Assembly: GCA_023402395.1 (NCBI GenBank)
Contig: JAEYGI010000042.1
Coordinates: 62,001 to 126,000, forward strand
DNA length: 64,000 nucleotides
Reading direction: 5' to 3'
DNA from: Bacillota bacterium
GTDB lineage: Bacteria; Bacillota; UBA4882; UBA8346
In this document: one piece after another, positions 34,321 through 41,914 of the stretch
How the letters are laid out: each line of letters opens with the position of its first letter
How positions within the stretch are numbered: the stretch's first letter is position 1
The notes under the pieces: generated by a model
What the model was told of the DNA's origin: nothing
The model's input: the letters and a program-made list of their open reading frames with translations, nothing else
The model's database searches: none
Made by a program: the position numbers and the translations under genes

Positions 34321-34405
34321 TAGGATAAAGTAAATTCCGATTTGATGCCATTTGCATTCGGCTTTAAGAATGCAAATCTTATATTTAGAAATTTACTTCA
34401 TCCTA
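34321..34405. repeat. Intergenic double-stem palindrome B
   Basis: Outer arms TAGGATAAAGTAAATT (34321) and AATTTACTTCATCCTA (34390) pair at 15 of 16 positions; the inner stem TTTGCATTC/GAATGCAAA (34351, 34368) is perfect. Same architecture as palindrome A, 11 bp away, but a different sequence. The GGATAAAGT arm resembles the arms of the elements at 24.2 and 30.9 kb. Confidence 0.65.
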
Positions 34406-34452
34406 TATAGTTAAAGTTTATTCTCCACCGGCCCGGGGGTTCCTCCAGGCAA

Positions 34453-34477
34453 CAAAAAAAGAACTCTCCGTGAGTTC
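34453..34477 (-). terminator. Terminator after tRNA-Gln
   Basis: On the minus strand GAACTC-ACGGA-GAGTTC is followed by TTTTTTTGTT, 16 bp beyond the tRNA 3' end. Confidence 0.8.
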
Positions 34478-34492
34478 CGTTTTCAAAGCGGA

Positions 34493-34568
34493 TGGCTGGG
34501 GCGGCTGGACTCGAACCAACGCATGCGGGAGTCAAAGTCCCGTGCCTTACCAACTTGGCTACGCCCCA
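34493..34568 (-). tRNA. tRNA-Gln (anticodon UUG)
   Basis: 76-nt cloverleaf with encoded CCA: acceptor TGGGGCG/CGCCCCA, D arm GCCAAGTTGGTAAGGC, anticodon arm CGGGA-CTTTGAC-TCCCG (anticodon TTG), T arm GTTGG-TTCGAGT-CCAGC. Stands alone between spoVG and glmU and is followed by a terminator. Confidence 0.96.
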
Positions 34569-34708
34569 GTGAATACAAAATATAGTATAGCAAGCATTCC
34601 TCAAGCTGTCAACTGGCAACCTTCGGTTGGGAAGCCAACATTACGAAAGGCCAACCTCGCGGTCGGCCTAATCAGGATACACATCATAAGCGCGCCAAGA
34701 AACTTACC

Positions 34709-34963
34709 TTACTCCGCTTTCTCATATTCTTTTAAAATGGCGGATTGGATCAACTCACGAGCATCGGAAGTGATCGGATGGGCGATATCCCGAAATTCGC
34801 CCTCAGGGGTTTTGCGGCTAGGCATGGCCACAAACAAACCATTTTGCCCCTCGATGACCCGTATATCTCTGACCACAAAAGCATCATCAATGGTTATGGA
34901 GGCAATCGCTTTCATTTTCCCGTCGGAATTCACTTTCTTCAGGCGAACGTCTGTGATGTTCAT
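34709..34963 (-). CDS. spoVG: Septation protein SpoVG (RNA/DNA-binding regulator)
   Basis: 84 residues, standard length. ATG at 34963 (MNITDVRLKKV) is preceded by AAAGGTGAG; the longer frame upstream has no ribosome site. Conserved features: ITIDDAFVVRDIRVIEGQNGLFVAMPSRKTPEGEFRDIAHPI (quoted in part: DDAFVVRDIRVIEG, MPSRKTPEGEFRD). In Bacillota SpoVG influences asymmetric septation and binds nucleic acids. A sigma-H-like promoter lies 50-75 bp upstream. Confidence 0.95.
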   Translation of the reverse strand: MNITDVRLKKVNSDGKMKAIASITIDDAFVVRDIRVIEGQNGLFVAMPSRKTPEGEFRDIAHPITSDARELIQSAILKEYEKAE

Positions 34964-35013
34964 CGATCCACTCACCTTTCTATTCAAATCCTTCCACACG
35001 AAGTGTATAATAA

Positions 35014-35040
35014 ATTCCATAAATATTTTGAAATTCCTTC
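35014..35040 (-). promoter_or_regulatory. Sigma-H promoter candidate for spoVG
   Basis: On the minus strand GAAGGAATT (35032-35040) and ATGGAAT (35014-35020) are 11 bp apart, fitting the sigma-H pattern RnAGGAwWW-N11/12-RnnGAAT at every fixed position. spoVG is the classic sigma-H gene of Bacillus, so the control appears conserved. Confidence 0.7.
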
Positions 35041-35200
35041 TGCTGTAAATTCAATTTTTACTAATTTTTCTATCTAGACCATATTTGCCTATTTGGAGAC
35101 TTTTCGTGCTGTTGTCCAGCGACAAGATTGGCGAAGCGAAACTCCCGGAATATGCGGAAAAATATCGGTTTGTTTTTTCGCGATCCATTCCGGGCAAATA

Positions 35201-35232
35201 AAAAAGATCTCCAGGAACCCAGGAGATCTTTT
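35201..35232 (-). terminator. Intrinsic terminator of the ispE-GntR-NTP transferase operon
   Basis: AAGATCTCC and GGAGATCTT arms with an 11-nt loop; on the minus strand it ends in a TTTTTT run. Between it and the NTP-transferase stop (35233-35373) no gene is seen. Confidence 0.8.
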
Positions 35233-35373
35233 CTTTGTCGAAAATGATCAATTTTTGCCGTGAAAGCGATCCATAGCTTCATAAATTATCATTCCGGAAC
35301 GGAATTTCCGGAGAGCATAAGGCTGTTTTCACGAAAAACCGGGAAGTTTTACTTTCAATCCACTTCCCGCCCG

Positions 35374-36123
35374 TCACTTGGAAAGAACTTTGGCTGCCAG
35401 TTTCAAATCGCTCGGTTTGTCGACATCAATTCCGACTTCAGGATAAGGTGAGACAACCCCCACCACTTTCAACTGGAGCATTCTTGAAACGCGCTCCTCG
35501 ATCTCGGGGATCGACAATCTGCCGGTCACCAGCTTGATCAGATAGTTCCAGCCCAGCATCTGACAGAGTTGCCACGGTTTCTTCCGCAATGAGGCGGCTT
35601 TTTGAAGCAGCGCTTGACTCTGCCGCGCCGCCCGGGGCCGGATCAACGCCAAATTGCCGCCGGTAAACGTGCCTTCGGCCAGTTTGACGTAAGTGCGCCG
35701 CACTCCCGGATATTTCGCCTCGTTCAGTTCCTTGGCGACGCACGAGTAATAGATATCGGCGTCAAGCTTCCGGCAGCGGTCCAAGAAATCCTCAACCGCT
35801 TCCCTGGTTAGCAGCGGAATATCGGAGGTGGAGACCAGGACCGGCTGATCGCCGGAGATGGCGTTCAACCCATTGGTCAGGCTGTCAATCAATGATTGCC
35901 CGGGGGAGATGACCGTCACGGGCCCGCCCCGCAATTCCGGAGAAAGCGCCGTCTCCGCGCCGACCACCACGATCCGATCGATGGCGGGCACCTGTTGCAG
36001 CGCGGCCAATACGTAATCGAGCATCGGTTTTCCGGCAATCCGTATTTCCGCCTCATATTGAGCCGGGCTTATCTCGCGCAGCGGTCCTGAGTTGGGAGCC
36101 CCGGCCAGTATGATTGCGTCCAT
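35374..36123 (-). CDS. MobA-like/NTP transferase domain protein
   Basis: Nucleotidyltransferase-fold protein of 249 residues. N-terminal sugar-nucleotide loop IILAGAPNSG (an altered version of the usual LAGGxGxRMG), IAGKPMLDYVLAAL, the metal-binding acidic motif STSDIPLLT, and TFTGGNLALIRP. The final GIDVDKPSDLKLAAKVL is typical of this uncharacterised Bacillota family. Start overlaps nothing but sits directly at the stop of the GntR gene with GGAGGTGGC bridging, so it is translationally coupled. It is located between ispE and spoVG. The substrate is unknown; it is not clearly IspD because the ispD motifs are absent. Confidence 0.75.
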   Translation of the reverse strand: MDAIILAGAPNSGPLREISPAQYEAEIRIAGKPMLDYVLAALQQVPAIDRIVVVGAETALSPELRGGPVTVISPGQSLIDSLTNGLNAISGDQPVLVSTSDIPLLTREAVEDFLDRCRKLDADIYYSCVAKELNEAKYPGVRRTYVKLAEGTFTGGNLALIRPRAARQSQALLQKAASLRKKPWQLCQMLGWNYLIKLVTGRLSIPEIEERVSRMLQLKVVGVVSPYPEVGIDVDKPSDLKLAAKVLSK

Positions 36124-36819
36124 TCAGCCACCTCCAAATTTCTTCTCCTCGTGAAGCATGCTCATCATACTATTTTCCGCGTTTTCAATATGTTCCTGAG
36201 CCAGCTTCCGGGCGAGATCGCCATCGCGGCTGGCGATGGCTTCCACAATTTTACGGTGCTCCTCCAAAGCGTTTTTCATACGCCCCGGATAGGACAGGGA
36301 AGTCGTCCGGAACCGTTGGATCTGCTCGCGCAGATTGTTAATGATCTGGGTCAGGCGTCCGTTCCGGCTCGCCTGGTACAGCAAGGAATGAAAATCGGTA
36401 TCGGTTTGCACGACTTTGTTCAAATCCCCGTTTTCGATCTCTTCGGCGATCTTGACCAAATACCGTTCCAGTTCTTCCAGTTCGTCGTCGGTGATCCGGT
36501 CCGAGGCCAGTTCGGCCGCTAATCCTTCCAGCGCGCCCCGGATCTCGAAGACATCGGCGATGTCTTTCAGCGACAGGCCGGCGACATACGCCCCTTTTCT
36601 GGGGATCATCACGACCGATCCTTCCAGCTCCAGCTTGCGGATGGCTTCCCGGACCGGAGTCCGGCTCACGCCCATCTCTTCCGCCAGTTGGATCTCCATC
36701 AACCGTTCCCCGGGGTGTAACTGACCGGTGAGAATCGCTTCCCGCAGCGATTCAAAGACCAGTTCCCGCAGGGGTTTGTAGTTGTCCAGCCGGATCGGCA
36801 CCAAAGGCTTCCGGTCCAT
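36124..36819 (-). CDS. GntR-family transcriptional regulator (FadR/FCD subgroup)
   Basis: 231 residues. Winged-helix N-terminus (LRELVFESLREAILTGQLHPGERL, MGVSRTPVREAIRKLELEG, quoted in parts), then an all-helical FCD effector domain from about residue 90 with metal/ligand-type residues in TDTDFHSLLYQAS and EEHRKIVEAIASRDGD. ATG at 36819 has AAGGA about 9 bp upstream; 36828 is an alternative. Co-transcribed with ispE (20 bp upstream) and the NTP transferase. The same trio occurs next to spoVG/glmU in several clostridial genomes; its ligand is not known. Confidence 0.87.
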   Translation of the reverse strand: MDRKPLVPIRLDNYKPLRELVFESLREAILTGQLHPGERLMEIQLAEEMGVSRTPVREAIRKLELEGSVVMIPRKGAYVAGLSLKDIADVFEIRGALEGLAAELASDRITDDELEELERYLVKIAEEIENGDLNKVVQTDTDFHSLLYQASRNGRLTQIINNLREQIQRFRTTSLSYPGRMKNALEEHRKIVEAIASRDGDLARKLAQEHIENAENSMMSMLHEEKKFGGG

Positions 36820-36839
36820 GTCATCCATCCTTTCGTCGG

Positions 36840-37673
36840 TTATCGGATTGGTGTCAGACAGCCGAACCAGCCGGCCGGAACTTCAGCCAGCAGCTTCACG
36901 GCGGTTTCCGGGGGCGGGTTAAGCGTAAATAGAGTCGGACCGCTCCCGGACATCAGACACTCCAGCCGGTATTTATCAAAAAATTGCTTGACCCGGTTTA
37001 ATTCGGGAAATTCCCTGAAGGCGACCTCTTGCAATACATTCCCCCAAATCTCGGGGATCGATTCCAGCGCCCCCGAACGCAACCGCTCCGCCACTTGAGA
37101 GACGGGGGGATGGCGCCGGATCTCATCAACCTGGAGCCTGCGGTAGATCTGGGCGGTAGGCACCGGAAAATCCGGCGTGATCAGCAATACTTCTCCCTTT
37201 AACCCGGTAGCGACGGGAGTCAGTTTCTCGCCGATGCCCTGAGCTCGCATGGTGCCGCCCTGGACGCAAAAAGGGACATCGGCGCCGAGCCGGGCTCCAA
37301 TCGTCAACAATTCGTCGTTGGAAAGATTTAAATTCCAGAGCCGGTTCAGCCCCTTCAACACCGCGGCTGCGTCGGAGCTGCCGCCGGCGAGGCCGGCCGC
37401 GATCGGAATTCGCTTTTTGATCTCGATTCGCGCCCCGGAACTGATTGCGGCATGATCCCGAAGCGCCTCGGCGGCGCGCCAAGCCAAATTGCGCTGATCG
37501 GCCGGAACCAGCGGATGGCTACAGACGATCTCCAGTTCCGCCTGGGGCGATAAGCGGATCTCATCGGCCAGGCTGATGCTTTGCATGATCATATCCACTT
37601 CGTGATAATTGTCCGGTCTCCGGCAAAGCACGTCCAGGGCCAGATTAATTTTGGCCGGCGCCTCAAGGATCAT
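36840..37673 (-). CDS. ispE: 4-diphosphocytidyl-2-C-methyl-D-erythritol kinase
   Basis: GHMP kinase of the MEP isoprenoid pathway, 277 residues. Substrate motif PAKINLALDVLCRRPDNYHEVDMIMQ (start), ATP-binding glycine-rich PIAAGLAGGSSDAAAVLKGL with the catalytic-site Asp in GADVPFCVQGG, and C-terminal LMSGSGPTLFTL. GGAGACAGAAA precedes the ATG. The unusual RRPDNYHE replaces the more common RRxDGYHE. First gene of a three-gene unit. Confidence 0.94.
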   Translation of the reverse strand: MILEAPAKINLALDVLCRRPDNYHEVDMIMQSISLADEIRLSPQAELEIVCSHPLVPADQRNLAWRAAEALRDHAAISSGARIEIKKRIPIAAGLAGGSSDAAAVLKGLNRLWNLNLSNDELLTIGARLGADVPFCVQGGTMRAQGIGEKLTPVATGLKGEVLLITPDFPVPTAQIYRRLQVDEIRRHPPVSQVAERLRSGALESIPEIWGNVLQEVAFREFPELNRVKQFFDKYRLECLMSGSGPTLFTLNPPPETAVKLLAEVPAGWFGCLTPIR

Positions 37674-37824
37674 TTTCTGTCTCCGACATTAAAATTTCAA
37701 TTCCATACCCGTGAGCCGAAGCGGCGCGAAACTGCCGGTTCTATTCACCCGCGGACTGATTATTTACAAATATGTATATATTGGCTATCGGGCCGCCGAT
37801 TCCTGCTCCGGACCCCGAAAATCA

Positions 37825-37848
37825 AAACACACCGGTACCCGGTGTGTT
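37825..37848 (-). terminator. Intrinsic terminator of the SRP RNA gene
   Basis: AACACACCGG-GTAC-CGGTGTGTT-type stem with a T run on the minus strand, directly after the RNA 3' end. Confidence 0.8.
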
Positions 37849-37862
37849 TTTGAACAAATTTG

Positions 37863-38134
37863 AAGTGGCCGTGCACCGCATCTCGACCAAGCTTTCCCGA
37901 ACGCACCGGATTAGCCGGCTCCGATCAGGCAACCCCACGGCACACGAAGCTTCCTACTTACCGCTGCTTCCTTCCGGACCTGACGGGGTTCATAGGGTTC
38001 CGTTGCGCGGGACCCAATCCTCAACACCACTTTATCCGGCCGGACTCACGAAAACCGGCCTCGCAATTGGAATTAAACCCTGCTATAGCGGGTTGCAGGC
38101 TACAGGGCACCGCTACCTCCCCGTCTAGCACGAC
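37863..38134 (-). ncRNA. ffs: Signal recognition particle RNA, large bacterial type (scRNA)
   Basis: About 270 nt. The minus strand contains the invariant SRP54-binding helix 8 region (GTCAGGTCCGGAAGGAAGCA, GCGGTAAG) and, near the 5' end, the Alu-domain sequence GCTAGACGGGGAGGTAGCGG and TGCCCTGTA typical of the 6S-like scRNA of spore-forming Bacillota. A terminator follows. It lies just downstream of tadA and two tRNA-Ser genes, as tadA-scr in Bacillus, but dnaX is not here: ispE follows instead. Ends are approximate. Confidence 0.94.
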
Positions 38135-38243
38135 CACAAAATTAACTTGGTAATTATCTATTTTATCATATTCCCGAAAATGATCAATGGCTAATTTTTA
38201 GAAAAAATAAAACCAGCCCCCGGCTGGCCAAAATAGTTTATGA

Positions 38244-38331
38244 TGGCGGAGAGATAGGGATTCGAACCCTAGAGGCTGTTACACCTACACGCGCTCCAGG
38301 CGTGCGCCTTCGACCACTCGGCCATCTCTCC
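38244..38331 (-). tRNA. tRNA-Ser (anticodon GGA)
   Basis: 88 nt with encoded CCA, acceptor GGAGAGA/TCTCTCC, a long variable arm (TAGGTGTAACAGCCT region) and anticodon loop CTGGAGC within CACGC/GCGTG. Class II structure confirms serine. Confidence 0.96.
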
Positions 38332-38390
38332 GGTTCAACCGACAATCAACATTATAACAGAAGTCTAGCTTGGAAACCAGTGTAACTTTA

Positions 38391-38480
38391 TGGCGGAGAG
38401 AGCGAGATTCGAACTCGCGAGGGACGTAAATCCCTACCCGCTTTCGAGGCGGGCGCCTTCAACCGCTCAGCCATCTCTCC
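38391..38480 (-). tRNA. tRNA-Ser (anticodon CGA)
   Basis: 90 nt with encoded CCA, acceptor GGAGAGA/TCTCTCC, long variable arm (TAGGGATTTACGTCCCT) and anticodon loop CTCGAAA within CCCGC/GCGGG. Tandem with the GGA isoacceptor, 59 bp apart. Confidence 0.96.
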
Positions 38481-38516
38481 GGTTCAGCGCTTTACTGGCA
38501 AGGGCACTGATTTGAG

Positions 38517-38984
38517 TCAGCGCCGTTCTTTGAAAAATTCCTTTAATATTTTACCACATTCCTCGGCCATTACGCCAGTGGTAACTTCCACCTGATGATT
38601 CAGGCGGGTGTCTTGCGGGATGTTCATCAGGCTACCGGCCGCGCCGGCCTTTGGATCAAAAGCGCCGAAGACCAATCGCCCGATCCGGGCCTGTACTAAC
38701 GCTCCCGCGCACATCGGACAGGGTTCCAGCGTCACGTAAAGCGTAGCGCCGGTCAACCGCCAGTGGCGCTTTTGTGAGGCCGCTTCCCGCAAGGCGAGAA
38801 TTTCGGCGTGAGCGGTGGGATCTCCTCCGGTTTCCCGGAGATTATGAGCGCGCCCGATGATCCAGCCTTCGCTGACCACCACGGCGCCGATAGGCACTTC
38901 CCCAAGCACCGCCGCTCGTCCGGCTTCGGCCAGGGCTTCCCTCATAAAAAACAAATCCTCATCCGATTGCAGCCGCTCTTCCAT
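38517..38984 (-). CDS. tadA: tRNA-specific adenosine deaminase TadA
   Basis: Converts wobble A34 to inosine in tRNA-Arg(ACG); 155 residues. ATG at 38984 has AGGTG 7 bp upstream; a GTG three codons earlier is an alternative. Zinc ligands and catalytic Glu are in TAHAEILAL and EPCPMCAGALVQARI; FGAFDPKAGAAGSLMNI is a family hallmark. Lies immediately upstream of the two tRNA-Ser genes and the SRP RNA. Confidence 0.95.
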   Translation of the reverse strand: MEERLQSDEDLFFMREALAEAGRAAVLGEVPIGAVVVSEGWIIGRAHNLRETGGDPTAHAEILALREAASQKRHWRLTGATLYVTLEPCPMCAGALVQARIGRLVFGAFDPKAGAAGSLMNIPQDTRLNHQVEVTTGVMAEECGKILKEFFKERR

Positions 38985-39105
38985 CTTGGGCACCTAACTA
39001 TATTACCATAAATAAATTTTAATTGGCAAGCCTGGTTTTTGAGAAAATCCCTTTTTTTGATCCGCCGTCGATTTTGCTTACAATCCTTAAATTCCAAGTT
39101 CCGCC

Positions 39106-41037
39106 TCAAACGTCCAGATTCCGGACCTCGGAGGCGTGGGTCTGAATGAAATCGCGGCGTGGTTCGACTTTGTCCCCCATCAGCATTGAGAAGGTTTCAT
39201 CGGCTTCGATGGCGTCGGTCAGGGTTACCTGAAGGATGATCCGGCTCTCCGGGTTCATGGTCGTTTCCCACAATTGCTCGGCGTTCATCTCGCCCAATCC
39301 TTTATACCTCTGGATCACGATATTTTGACGGCCAATCCGGCCCAACAGTTCATCCAGCTCCTTATCGGAATAAGCATAATATTCGTTTTTGTTCTGTTTG
39401 ACGTAATAAAGGGGCGGCTGGGCGATATAGACGTTTCCGTTTTCAACCAGCGGTTTCATGAAACGGTAAAAGAATGTCAGCAGCAAGGTACGGATATGGG
39501 AACCGTCTACATCGGCATCGGTCATGGTGATGATTTTGTGATACCTTAATTTAGATAGCTCGAACTCTTCGCCAAAACCGGTGCCGAGCGCGGTAATCAT
39601 TGCTTTAATCTCTTCATTGCTGAGAACCCTGTCCAGACTGGCCTTTTCAACATTGAGAATTTTGCCGCGCAACGGCAAAATGGCCTGGAATTTACGATCG
39701 CGGCCTTGTTTGGCCGATCCGCCGGCCGAGTCGCCCTCGACCAGATAAAGCTCAGTAAGCTCCGGTTCCCGGTAGGAACAATCGGCCAGTTTGCCCGGGA
39801 GCGATCCGATCTCCAGGGCGCTCTTGCGGCGGGTCAGTTCCTTGGCTTTGCGCGCCGCCTCCCTGGCTCTGGAAGCCAATAGGCATTTTTCAATCACTTT
39901 TTTGGCGGCGGACGGGTTTTCTTCCATAAATTCGGCCAATCCCTCATTGACCGCTGATTCGACCAATCCTTTCATTTCACTGTTGCCGAGCTTGGTTTTG
40001 GTCTGGCCTTCAAACTGGGGATAACGTAGTTTGACACTGATCACCGCGGTTAATCCTTCCCGGACGTCATCACCGGTCAGGCTGGCTTCATTTTCTTTGA
40101 TTTGATTGATTTTCCGGGCATAATCATTCAAGGTCCGGGTTAGGGCCGACCGAAAACCGGAAAGATGGGTCCCGCCTTCATGGGTATTAATATTATTGGC
40201 GAACGTATAAACACTCTCCACGAAACTGTCGTTATATTGAATCGCGACTTCCATCTCGTAATCCTCGACCCGTTTGTGAAGGTAGATAATCTCTTTGTGA
40301 ATCGGATCTTTAGATTTATTTAAATTTTCCACGAAAGAGACGATTCCGCCGTTATATTGATAAGTAGCTTCCCTGTTTCCCTTCTCGTCTTTGAGGATAA
40401 TCTTAACACCCCGGTTTAAAAAGGCCAATTCCCGGAGGCGGTGGGTCAGATATTCGAAGCTGAATTCACAGGTTTCGAAGATAGTCGGATCTGGGTAAAA
40501 TTTGATCGTGGTCCCGGTAGCCGCTTTCTCCACAGTGCCGACCACCGATACCGGCGCCAGGGGTTGGCCCTGATGATAGCATTGATAGTAAAGTTTGCCG
40601 TCCAGTTTCACCCAGGCTTCCAACTTTTCCGATAAGGCGTTGACCACCGAAACCCCGACGCCATGAAGCCCGCCCGATACTTTGTACCCTTCCCCGCCAA
40701 ATTTGCCGCCGGCGTGCAGAATGGTTAATACGACTTCCAGGGCGGATTTTTGCATTTTCGGATGAATATCGACAGGGATTCCCCGGCCATTGTCTTCAAC
40801 CATTACCGCGCCATCCTCCGTCAAGGTAACCAGGATCTGATCGCAGTAGCCGGCCAATGCCTCATCGATGCTGTTATCGACCACTTCGTACACCAAATGG
40901 TGCAGGCCGCGGGTGCAGGTACTGCCAATATACATGCTGGGACGTCGCCGGACCGCTTCCAACCCTTCCAGTACTTGAATTTGATCGGCGTTATAATTGT
41001 TACTCCCGTTTTTGGGGGCGATCCTTTCCTCATCCAT
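39106..41037 (-). CDS. gyrB: DNA gyrase subunit B
   Basis: ATPase subunit of gyrase, 643 residues. GHKL ATPase domain (VYEVVDNSIDEALAGYCD, VEDNGRGIPVDIHPK, GGLHGVGVSVVNALS), transducer domain (QTKTKLGNSEM), TOPRIM domain (YLVEGDSAGGSAKQGRDRKFQ, MTDADVDGSHIRTLLLTFF) and C-terminal tail (RYKGLGEMNAEQLWETTM). GAAGGAG precedes the ATG. Last of the dnaA-dnaN-recF-gyrB series; gyrA is not found downstream in this window. Confidence 0.97.
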   Translation of the reverse strand: MDEERIAPKNGSNNYNADQIQVLEGLEAVRRRPSMYIGSTCTRGLHHLVYEVVDNSIDEALAGYCDQILVTLTEDGAVMVEDNGRGIPVDIHPKMQKSALEVVLTILHAGGKFGGEGYKVSGGLHGVGVSVVNALSEKLEAWVKLDGKLYYQCYHQGQPLAPVSVVGTVEKAATGTTIKFYPDPTIFETCEFSFEYLTHRLRELAFLNRGVKIILKDEKGNREATYQYNGGIVSFVENLNKSKDPIHKEIIYLHKRVEDYEMEVAIQYNDSFVESVYTFANNINTHEGGTHLSGFRSALTRTLNDYARKINQIKENEASLTGDDVREGLTAVISVKLRYPQFEGQTKTKLGNSEMKGLVESAVNEGLAEFMEENPSAAKKVIEKCLLASRAREAARKAKELTRRKSALEIGSLPGKLADCSYREPELTELYLVEGDSAGGSAKQGRDRKFQAILPLRGKILNVEKASLDRVLSNEEIKAMITALGTGFGEEFELSKLRYHKIITMTDADVDGSHIRTLLLTFFYRFMKPLVENGNVYIAQPPLYYVKQNKNEYYAYSDKELDELLGRIGRQNIVIQRYKGLGEMNAEQLWETTMNPESRIILQVTLTDAIEADETFSMLMGDKVEPRRDFIQTHASEVRNLDV

Positions 41038-41090
41038 CGTTAGTTCTCCTTCTCACCAGTTCTTTCCGCCAGGATCCTATCCTTCGCCGA

Positions 41091-41345
41091 TCAATCCGTA
41101 GCCAGATTATTTACGAAATCGGCCCGCTTTTTCAACGTTGTGGTAGAGATCGGTGACAAATAAACTTTATCATCGGTTATAATCATTGATTTGGAATTAT
41201 TATCCAGTTTAACCAGAGTTTCTTTGGGATCCAGCTGTTTTAAAAACGGATCGACACTGATTTTCTCAGGCTCATTTTCAATGTTTATCAATGCGATAAT
41301 TGATTTGGACCTGACTAACGTACTCCCACCCAAATGCACGAACAA
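41091..41345 (-). CDS. remB: Extracellular matrix regulator RemB-like (DUF370)
   Basis: 84 residues, start TTG at 41345 with AGGAGGAATAACC upstream. MFVHLGGSTLVRSKSIIAL at the N-terminus and DKVYLSPISTTTLKKRA near the C-terminus match Bacillus YaaB/RemB, which sits in the same position between recF and gyrB. Relatives are DNA-binding regulators of matrix genes; role here inferred from orthology. Confidence 0.85.
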   Translation of the reverse strand: MFVHLGGSTLVRSKSIIALINIENEPEKISVDPFLKQLDPKETLVKLDNNSKSMIITDDKVYLSPISTTTLKKRADFVNNLATD

Positions 41346-41347
41346 GG

Positions 41348-41914
41348 TTATTCCTCCTTTAGGCTACCGGCCGGATTCGATTTAAACTGGCAACACGGGC
41401 AGCGATCGTATCCTGATTCCGTCACCACGCCGCATAACCCGCAGTATCCGTGATGAATTGCTTGCTTTTCTTTGGAAAGCCGTAACGAGCGAATCATCGC
41501 GCCGGCAAATTTCTCCCGGAGATCGGGATCACTGATTTCATCGCGGCATTCCTCGATTAACTGCTGTTGGGCGGGTTCCAGATCCGCAATCTTGGCTGGA
41601 ATGGCGGATTCGGGTTGGGCTGAGATCACCCCGATCCTGACCCGGATGGATTTAATAACCCCCCGGCCCACGATCCGGTCGCAACGTTTGATAATATCCT
41701 GGCTCATCAAGGTTATCTGATGCGCCAGGGCCGGACTGTCAGTCTGCAAATAAAGGCTTCCGTCCTGATAACGCTGGACAACCGCTTTTTTGGCCAGATC
41801 CGGCCCGGCGATTCTCGGCCAGAAATAAACGGCCAATTCCCCTTTAATCCGGATCCAGCCGCCGTTGCGTTGGAAGTATTGCTGAATAAGCGCTGTAAAG
41901 GATTTATAGGACAT
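41348..41914 (-). CDS. DUF721 (DciA-like) protein with C-terminal zinc ribbon
   Basis: 188 residues. The N-terminal 100 residues match DUF721 (VYFWPRIAGPDLAKKAVVQRYQDGSLYLQTDSPALAHQI quoted in parts: WPRIAGPDLAKKA, SLYLQTDSPALAHQI), the fold of DciA, the helicase-loading partner of DnaB in many bacteria. A helical middle and a C-terminal zinc ribbon (YCGLCG...RCPCCQ) follow. Its 5' end overlaps recF by 11 nt, and remB follows 2 bp later, so it is firmly within the replication-initiation operon. Whether it acts with DnaB here is inference from fold and location. Confidence 0.8.
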   Translation of the reverse strand: MSYKSFTALIQQYFQRNGGWIRIKGELAVYFWPRIAGPDLAKKAVVQRYQDGSLYLQTDSPALAHQITLMSQDIIKRCDRIVGRGVIKSIRVRIGVISAQPESAIPAKIADLEPAQQQLIEECRDEISDPDLREKFAGAMIRSLRLSKEKQAIHHGYCGLCGVVTESGYDRCPCCQFKSNPAGSLKEE

